Made by a program: the position numbers and the translations under genes
Origin: Nocardia sp. SYP-A9097
GTDB taxonomy: Bacteria > Actinomycetota > Actinomycetes > Mycobacteriales > Mycobacteriaceae
Assembly: GCF_009649815.1 (NCBI RefSeq)
Contig: NZ_WJIC01000001.1
Span: 620,001 to 684,000, forward strand
DNA length: 64,000 nucleotides
Direction: 5' to 3'
Shown here: piece after piece, positions 28,501-33,883 of the stretch
Position numbering within the stretch: the first letter of the stretch is position 1
How the letters are laid out: the number at the start of each line of letters is the position of its first letter
The notes under the pieces: model-generated
Told to the model about the DNA's origin: nothing
What the model saw: only the letters and a program-made list of their open reading frames with translations
The model's database searches: none

Positions 28501-28616
28501 TGGCGCGACATGCTCGCGCGCGTTGTTTACTGCTGCAGCAGTAAACAACTGGTGCGACATGCTCGCGCGCGTTGTTTGCCGCTGCAGCGGCGAACAACGT
28601 TGGCCGCTGCAGCGGC
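28501..28616. repeat. Tandem 49-bp repeats carrying 28-bp palindromes centred on CTGCAG
   Basis: Two 49-bp units (28501-28549 and 28550-28598) share GCGACATGCTCGCGCGCGTTG. The first ends in a perfect 28-bp palindrome, GTTGTTTACTGCTG plus its mirror; the second has GTTGTTTGCCGCTG plus its mirror with one mismatch. A third, shorter palindrome GCCGCTGCAGCGGC lies at 28603. Paired changes keep the palindromes (ACTGCTG to GCCGCTG), as expected for a structure or binding site under selection. No gene overlaps convincingly. Confidence 0.85.
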
Positions 28617-28704
28617 ACGCGGTGTCACGGTCGAGTCTCGCCACGGAAGTAGCAGTGTTCGCAACTAGTGGGCGATCCCTCTTCTGGCGGGCGACCAAGC
28701 AAGC

Positions 28705-28744
28705 GCCCCCGAGGACGGTCCTCTCAAGGACGGTCCTCGGGGGC
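28705..28744 (+). promoter_or_regulatory. Nested hairpins in the leader of the first small peptide gene
   Basis: GCCCCCGAGGAC (28705-28716) pairs perfectly with GTCCTCGGGGGC (28733-28744), and the loop itself contains GGTCCT and AGGAC that can pair internally. Alternatively GAGGACGGTCCTC can fold alone. It lies 36 bases upstream of the ATG at 28781, so it is either a terminator for upstream transcription or an attenuator-like leader. Confidence 0.55.
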
Positions 28745-28780
28745 CCCACCACTCACCAAACAAGAAGAGGTTAAACAAAC

Positions 28781-28867
28781 ATGGGCGGTCTTCTCAGCGG
28801 TCTGCTGCCGGTCGTAGGCAACCTTCTCACCGGTGTCGTCAGCGTTCTGGTCCACTCGCTGTTCTGA
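28781..28867 (+). CDS. Small hydrophobic peptide, 28 residues (peptide A)
   Basis: ATG at 28781 opens a 28-codon frame (MGGLLSGLLPVVGNLLTGVV then SVLVHSLF) with AGAAGAGG about 11 bases upstream. It is almost entirely Leu, Val, Gly and Ser with one Pro, and could form a single amphipathic or membrane helix. It is followed by a perfect 15-bp stem terminator, and a second peptide gene of similar size and composition lies 120 bp further on. The combination of ribosome site, terminator and a sister gene supports a real gene. No family was recognised; short amphipathic channel peptides of corynebacteria (PorA/PorH) and signalling or membrane-active peptides are possible comparisons. Confidence 0.55.
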   Translation: MGGLLSGLLPVVGNLLTGVVSVLVHSLF

Positions 28868-28885
28868 CACGAATGCTTGGTTTGT

Positions 28886-28930
28886 GGCCCGACCCCCGAC
28901 ATCTCAAAACAGTCCGTCGGGGGTCGGGCC
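28886..28930 (+). terminator. Terminator between the two small peptide genes
   Basis: GGCCCGACCCCCGAC (28886-28900) and its exact complement (28916-28930) enclose a 15-base loop; TTTG and CAAA extend the stem past one mismatch. It starts 19 bases after the stop of peptide A, giving that gene its own short transcript or partial read-through to peptide B. Confidence 0.8.
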
Positions 28931-28987
28931 GCAAACAATTCACTACGCCGAACCGATACAAAGACGATCAACCGAAAGGCTGTCCGA

Positions 28988-29077
28988 ATGATCCTCCAGC
29001 CCGTAATCGACCTCGTCACAGGACTTCTCGCCGTCGCGGGAGGCACAATCCATTTTCTGACCGGCGGCCTGCTCTAG
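28988..29077 (+). CDS. Small hydrophobic peptide, 29 residues (peptide B)
   Basis: ATG at 28988, with GAAAGG eight bases upstream, encodes 29 residues (MILQPVIDLVTGLLAVAGGT then IHFLTGGLL). Like peptide A it is hydrophobic and Gly-rich, with a single His and one acidic residue, and shares the LLxGLL / TGLL and TGG patterns. It lies 82 bp before the cutinase-family gene at 29160 in the same direction. No signal peptidase site, Gly-Gly leader or modification enzyme is nearby. A membrane or cell-envelope peptide is the most that can be said. Confidence 0.55.
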   Translation: MILQPVIDLVTGLLAVAGGTIHFLTGGLL

Positions 29078-29159
29078 GGGGCTATGACAACCCCAGCGGG
29101 ATCAACGTGAAGTGCGGCAAGTCCAAGTAAAGCTCGAGTCGCAGAGAGGTCGGATCGTT

Positions 29160-31001
29160 GTGTCGAGGAAGCTAGCTCAAGCAGTCGCCGTAACCGGCGC
29201 GTGTGCCGTCATCGCAGCCACAGGCGCCGTCGTAGCCCAACCCTCTGCCGCCGCTCCGGAATTCGATCCGACCGACTGCCCGGCCTTGTACACCCTCGGC
29301 GTTCAGGGCACAGGGCAGTCCTCCCTCAGCGCATCGCCCACCGTCGACACCGGCATGCTGTCGGGCGTTTTCGCGCCATTGCTGGCCAGCGTTTCGAAGC
29401 CCGGAGCGGTCGATCGCGCATACGTGCCCTATCCCGCGGCGTTCGGCGGGATCGTGCCCGGCGCTGCCACGCCGCCGTACACACAATCCGTCTTCGCCGG
29501 ACTCGACGAGCTGCGGAGCATGACCCGCGCGATCACAAGTAAATGCGAGAACACCAGCCTGGCTTTGCTGGGGTATTCACAAGGGGCGCACGTTGTTTCG
29601 TTGTTCCTTCGCGAAGTAGGGCTCGGATACGGCGTGGTGGCACCGGACAAGATAGCCGGCGCCGCACTCTTCGGCGACCCGACCCGTGACCCGGGGGCAC
29701 CAGTGTTCCCTGGCGCGCCGGGACAGCACACACCCGCCCCCGCACCCGGCACCGACCGAACAGCATTAGCGGGGCTGCCACCAGTTGCACAGACGATGCC
29801 AGCGGGCGGTGGCATCGGACCGCAACAAGACATTGCCGCAGACTTCGGCGCGCTCACCGGACGCGTGGCTTCGTTATGCCTTGCAGAAGACCTCGCTTGC
29901 GACGCACCCACCGGCGCACCGATACTGCACGCGTTGACGAACATCATCGGCCAGGCGCTGCTGTCCCCGCTCGACCCAAGTACCGTACTGTCCTCTATCA
30001 TTCAAGCTGTTGTCGCGACAACGGTGAAGACCGCCGCCGCCGTCGTAAGCAATGATGTGGTCGGCAACACGGTCGGAACACTGACGCTGACGTCCGAAAG
30101 GACGCTCAGTCAGCGCCTTGCGGAAGCCTCGGACCCTCGGGTGCCGGTTCATGGTCCCGACGCGCAGGCGGCATTGCTCAAAGTGGCTACAGTCGCGCTC
30201 AATATTTTGCTCGCCGTAGTAGGCGTGACACTCGAACCGAGCGAAGTCGCCGACATTCTCAGCGTGGGTGAGAATCAACCTATGGACGGCATTGCCCTCC
30301 TTACGGAAAAGATTGCTGGCCCGCGATTCCCATCGGTGCCGATCGAACCCGCCGGGAACCTGGTGATACAAGCATTCGACGCGGTCGCCTTTGCCGTCGC
30401 AGACAACGCCGCGCTCCTCGAACCCGCAACGTGGGCGAGATATCAGGATGTTGTCGCACGCCATGGCGCCTATGTATGGGAATCCGTCACCGAAACCGGC
30501 CAGACGTCTACCCAATTCGTCGCGGGCTGGTTTGCGGCGCTGGCGCGCAGTCTCGCCACCCGGACAGGCACCGCCGCCAAGGCTTCCGCTGCACCGAGTG
30601 CTCCTAGTCGGCCAATGGATACAGATCAAGCTGTGGCGCGAGGCGATGCGTCTCCACCGGAGAGCCAGGGCGCCCAACCAGCTACGGCCAAATCTGCGCC
30701 CGAGGCTGCTCCCGCACGGCACGCACTACGGAAAGACAGCGGAAACGCCCTTGGCGACCCAGCCAACATCATTATGTGGGATTGCCTTTGGATGCTCCTG
30801 ATGTTCGTGGTTTTGCGTCGACTGCTTCGACATCGGCTCACCGCTGGCGCTGACGCCGGTGCCGGATCCAGCTTTCTTGCCGGGTCCACAAACTCAGCCT
30901 CGAACAGCGCCGGCTGGTGGGGGTATAAGAGCGCGCCGCCGATAGCCGCAGCAGTCGGAGCCATGTCGGTTATCGTGGTGTCGGTGCGCGAGTTCCTGTA
31001 G
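29160..31001 (+). CDS. Cutinase-family protein with long C-terminal extension and membrane segments
   Basis: GTG at 29160, with AGAGAGG upstream, gives 613 residues; an in-frame GTG at 29112 is less well placed. A signal peptide ends near PSAAAPEFDP. Residues ~35-245 match cutinase: C40, GYSQGA at 138-143 with nucleophile Ser140, and CLAEDLACDAPTG, which carries the conserved disulfide and the catalytic Asp region. The rest is not cutinase: a ~250-residue helical region, a Pro/Ala-rich linker, then MWDCLWMLLMFVVLRRLLR followed by a basic stretch, and a last hydrophobic segment at the C terminus. So the enzyme is probably tethered to the membrane. It sits downstream of the two small peptide genes; codon use is less GC-biased than in core genes. 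Confidence 0.75.
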   Translation: MSRKLAQAVAVTGACAVIAATGAVVAQPSAAAPEFDPTDCPALYTLGVQGTGQSSLSASPTVDTGMLSGVFAPLLASVSKPGAVDRAYVPYPAAFGGIVPGAATPPYTQSVFAGLDELRSMTRAITSKCENTSLALLGYSQGAHVVSLFLREVGLGYGVVAPDKIAGAALFGDPTRDPGAPVFPGAPGQHTPAPAPGTDRTALAGLPPVAQTMPAGGGIGPQQDIAADFGALTGRVASLCLAEDLACDAPTGAPILHALTNIIGQALLSPLDPSTVLSSIIQAVVATTVKTAAAVVSNDVVGNTVGTLTLTSERTLSQRLAEASDPRVPVHGPDAQAALLKVATVALNILLAVVGVTLEPSEVADILSVGENQPMDGIALLTEKIAGPRFPSVPIEPAGNLVIQAFDAVAFAVADNAALLEPATWARYQDVVARHGAYVWESVTETGQTSTQFVAGWFAALARSLATRTGTAAKASAAPSAPSRPMDTDQAVARGDASPPESQGAQPATAKSAPEAAPARHALRKDSGNALGDPANIIMWDCLWMLLMFVVLRRLLRHRLTAGADAGAGSSFLAGSTNSASNSAGWWGYKSAPPIAAAVGAMSVIVVSVREFL

Positions 31002-31196
31002 GGGATACCGACAGATCACCATTTTGTAGGGGCTGCGGGGTTGCCGTCGCGTAAAGTGGGCCCACCACGACAAGATCAACACCGTCTCCCGCTCTCGCGA
31101 CAACCTGGCGCGCAGTATTCGCGGTCAAACCGCCCTCATCGACCGAGGTTGATGCTGCGAGCCCGGGTCTCTTCAGGGCCATGGCGTGCCAGCGGG

Positions 31197-32186
31197 CTAC
31201 GGGGTGATGCCCACGAGCACGGTGTAGGCCACTACGTTGGACAGATAGCTTCTTGTGGTGTGGTCGAATTCGCCACCACACGTCACCAGTTGCAGCGCGC
31301 TGTATCCGCGCGAGTCGTAGACCTCATGAGTTGGGAACTCTGACTTCAGATAGGTGGCTACTTCCTGAACGCGGAAGTGAGCAACCGATCGGTCCGCTCT
31401 TGTCACGTCGACCTGGTCCCCGGGGCGCAGTGACGATAGTCGGTAGAAGACCGCAGGTCCGGTGTAGGAGTCTACGTGTCCCAGGATGACCGCGGAGCCC
31501 ATGTCTCCGGGTGGGGGGCCGTTTCGGTACCAGCCCGCCACCTGAAAGTCCGTCGGAAGTTCTACGGTGCGATCAGGATTCAGGCCGAGCTCGGAGAGCG
31601 GTCCATCCACCGCGATAGCTGGGATGCGTAGTTCCACAGGGAGCGATTCTGGAAGCGCGGCCGGGGCCACGCTACCGAACGCGGTCACGGCGGCATCGGT
31701 GGCCGGGACCAGGTTCCCACCCGGGCACAGTCGAGCGATCGGACTCAGTACCGCAAGAAATAGCAGAATGCTCGCCGCTAATCGTAGGTGCTTCGACGAC
31801 ACCGGCGAACTGCGTCCTGTACTGCGCGGAGTGCGCGCTCGTGCTTCAGTCATTCCGGTTCCGGCCGTGCTGCGGTCGGTCCCTGACGTCGGCGAGTGGT
31901 CCGCTCGAGCGGGAGGCTGAGTCCGGGTACCGCCAGCACACCCAAGGTCATCAACTGGGTGCGGACTATCGGGGGTGCCGCCCTCGCCGGTACCTGGCGG
32001 ACCCTTTGGCGGAACTCCGGGGCCAGGCGTCACAGGCGGTGCTGTCTCGGGCGTATCGGCGCCGCCCTGACCACCACCGGGTCCACCTGAACCGCCGGGG
32101 TCTTGCGGTGGTGATTCCGGAATCGGTAGGCCGGGACCGCCGGGCACCCCTGGGATGACCGGTACAGCACAAAATGACGACCTCAT
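31197..32186 (-). CDS. Class F-like sortase with Pro/Gly-rich N-terminal region
   Basis: ATG at 32186 was chosen because GAGGAG lies just upstream; 329 residues follow. Residues ~10-110 are rich in Pro and Gly, then a membrane helix (LRLAASILLFLAVLSPIARL) and the sortase beta-barrel. The catalytic triad is complete: His237 in ILGHVDS, Cys303 in LVTCGG and Arg312 in TTRSYLSN. The short barrel and the LVTCGGEF context match actinobacterial class F (some call E) sortases, which join proteins to peptidoglycan or have housekeeping roles. No clear LPxTG/LAxTG substrate with helix and basic tail is in the window; the ice-binding-like protein ends in a weak SPETG. A Pro-rich region before the membrane helix is unusual. 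Confidence 0.85.
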   Translation of the reverse strand: MRSSFCAVPVIPGVPGGPGLPIPESPPQDPGGSGGPGGGQGGADTPETAPPVTPGPGVPPKGPPGTGEGGTPDSPHPVDDLGCAGGTRTQPPARADHSPTSGTDRSTAGTGMTEARARTPRSTGRSSPVSSKHLRLAASILLFLAVLSPIARLCPGGNLVPATDAAVTAFGSVAPAALPESLPVELRIPAIAVDGPLSELGLNPDRTVELPTDFQVAGWYRNGPPPGDMGSAVILGHVDSYTGPAVFYRLSSLRPGDQVDVTRADRSVAHFRVQEVATYLKSEFPTHEVYDSRGYSALQLVTCGGEFDHTTRSYLSNVVAYTVLVGITP

Positions 32187-33052
32187 AGGAACTCCTCGAC
32201 ACATAGAATTCGTCCACAAGGCTCACATGCAATCGTGAATGCGAGCGGATCGGTCTATTGCCTCGGTAGCCAACGAAGTGCTTATTGAACTCAACACGTG
32301 TTACTGCGATATTACGCTTCAAGACTATGTCTCCTAATTAAACTTTGAGTTTGGGTGTTGTACCGAAAATAAATGTAATGAATCTATTAGGCTGCCGTAG
32401 CAGCCATGGGTGGGGATCGGGAGAAAGTGGCGAGGCCCCGCTCTGCCAGACTCGCATTAGACCAGGTGACCGGTCGGTTTTAGAGGTCCGAGTAGGGCCG
32501 AGATCAGGGATTTCTGGTGGTGACGTCGGGTGCAGCCGATCCGCCCACCGAGAATTGGTGACGTCAAACATCCCGTGAAGTCAAAACGTCAAGCATCACC
32601 TGAAGCCCGACAATTTTTCGTTGGCTATTTCTTTGGGTTACCGGTTCCTTCTTCTTTTCTTCCTCCGGGCTCCCAACTTTTCACCCACAATTACGTGGCT
32701 CATCAAGCCCGCGGCACAACACTTTTCGCGGGATAGTTCAGTGCAAGGAAGTCGAGCGACGCGACCGGTCGGCCTCCTGGCATAGGGGGTCCAGGAACGG
32801 GGTCGCCGAATCCGGCACGGCGGGGACGGTTGACGCAAGGAAGTGGACGCTACACCGACATATCGACAGCTTCTGCTGTGCGGAACTGGTAGTCAGCGGC
32901 GCGTCGGACCGCTCAGCATCAACTCGACTTCCCTCACGCGCTTTTCCAATCGCGCCGAGTGGACGGCGTTCGCAGCTGTCCGCGCGTCATGGATTGTGGC
33001 CCGGGCAGCATCGATCGGTTCCGCGTTCCAGCGCCACACCTGTCGTAATTTG
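32187..33052. other. 866-bp region without a convincing gene; AT-rich in its first part
   Basis: No frame here has a ribosome site with plausible coding sequence. The part at ~32270-32390 is clearly poorer in GC than the rest of the window and should hold the sortase promoter. A small hairpin, GGCTGC-CGTA-GCAGCC, lies at 32390-32405, and the paired 20-bp repeats at 32561 are inside. A helical-looking frame at 32890-33050 (minus strand, ARLEKRVREVELML) may be a decayed coding fragment linked to the TnsA region. Confidence 0.6.
32561..32605 (+). repeat. Pair of imperfect 20-bp direct repeats, 25-bp period (set B)
   Basis: ACGTCAAACATCCCGTGAAG at 32561 and ACGTCAAGCATCACCTGAAG at 32586 share 17 of 20 positions. 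Motif, spacing and orientation match set A at 25733. They lie 0.7 kb from the TnsA-like gene, so they may be transposase-binding sites at an element end. Confidence 0.6.
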
Positions 33053-33208
33053 CTACAGTTCGGCGAAAGCCGCTGAGCTGCACAGATTTCGGTGCAGTAT
33101 CGCCCTTGGGCTACTCGACCCCCAGAGAAGCCCGGCTTGAACTTCCGGGTCGTCCGGATTAACGCCCTCATCGATCAGGGCCTGGCGCTCGTCTTCATCA
33201 AAGTCCAT
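33053..33208 (-). CDS. Small acidic protein of unknown function, 51 residues (uncertain)
   Basis: ATG at 33208 starts MDFDEDERQALIDEGVNPDD, a composition (acidic, with the NPDDPEVQ pattern) that looks like real protein. The second half loses that character, and the next frame downstream looks coding again, so the gene may be frameshifted near its end. There is no strong ribosome site. It follows the TnsA-like gene by 88 bp on the same strand and could belong to the same element. Confidence 0.3.
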   Translation of the reverse strand: MDFDEDERQALIDEGVNPDDPEVQAGLLWGSSSPRAILHRNLCSSAAFAEL

Positions 33209-33296
33209 GCTCGATTGGACGACCGAGACTCCAGCACCGATGCGTCGGCGATCTGAATGTCCGCTGCTTCACCGCCTTGAGGCTGAGCATACCGAG

Positions 33297-33716
33297 TCAC
33301 CACTCCAACGTGAAGGCAACCTTGGGGTTGGACAGCTTCTTGCGGGGCTTGACATCGACAACAGTCGGTCGCGAATCCTTCAGCAGCAGGAAGTCGGGCA
33401 CATGCCGATAGAGGCGTTTGTTGATGACCGTCCGCATCGAGAACGGCTGCGCGGCAATGTCACTCACTGCCCTGTCGTAGTCAGCGATCCGAAGCTGTGA
33501 CAGTTCGAGCAGAGACTCGTAGACGATGCCGTCGCCGACCGTCGCCGACCAGTACTCGCCAGAGTAGTGCTTCTGTCCGTAGTACCAACGGAACGTCCGC
33601 CACGGTAGGGAACCCGAGAGCCGGTCGAAAGTCACTTCCGCCCAGGGGAAGGAGACAGGCTCGGCCTCACACGACCGCACCTGAACAGCAACCGTCGTTG
33701 AACTGCACCGCACCAT
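33297..33716 (-). CDS. TnsA-like heteromeric transposase endonuclease subunit
   Basis: ATG at 33716, behind GGAGGGG, gives 139 residues. The core RWYYGQKHYSGEYWSAT and YESLLELSQLRIADYD, then RHVPDFLLL and TVVDVKPRKKLSNPKVAFT, matches the TnsA endonuclease fold, with the restriction-enzyme-like residues Glu (in YESLLE), Asp (VPDFLL) and the xVK lysine (VDVKP) all present. TnsA cuts the 5' strands at the ends of Tn7-like transposons together with the DDE subunit TnsB. The protein stops soon after the catalytic core, where relatives continue ~60 residues, so it may be shortened at the C terminus. No TnsB, TnsC or TniQ gene is nearby: an orphan from a degraded element. Confidence 0.75.
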   Translation of the reverse strand: MVRCSSTTVAVQVRSCEAEPVSFPWAEVTFDRLSGSLPWRTFRWYYGQKHYSGEYWSATVGDGIVYESLLELSQLRIADYDRAVSDIAAQPFSMRTVINKRLYRHVPDFLLLKDSRPTVVDVKPRKKLSNPKVAFTLEW

Positions 33717-33883
33717 AACCGCAGACCCCCTCCGCGACAACCTGGTGACTCTGATTGTCCACCCCACACACAGACTGTGCGGAGCATTGGTCTCAACTTC
33801 TCAAATACGCTGCATGAGTGAAGATCACATGCAGCCGAGAGTGAGGAGATGCAGTGCGGAACGAGAATCTACAGTTGCCGCGA

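Noticed and set aside
28510..28668. Plus-strand frame of ~50 codons through the palindromic repeats
   Set aside because: Its codons are fixed by the repeat structure, it is Cys/Arg-rich without domain features, and has no ribosome site.
31031..31150. Possible coding remnant (plus-strand frame with RDNLARSIRGQTALIDRG)
   Set aside because: No start, ribosome site or recognisable family; too short to support a gene call.
32893..33171. Minus-strand 92-codon frame next to the TnsA-like gene
   Set aside because: Only its second half looks protein-like; it overlaps the better-supported 51-codon frame and lacks a ribosome site. Probably decayed sequence.
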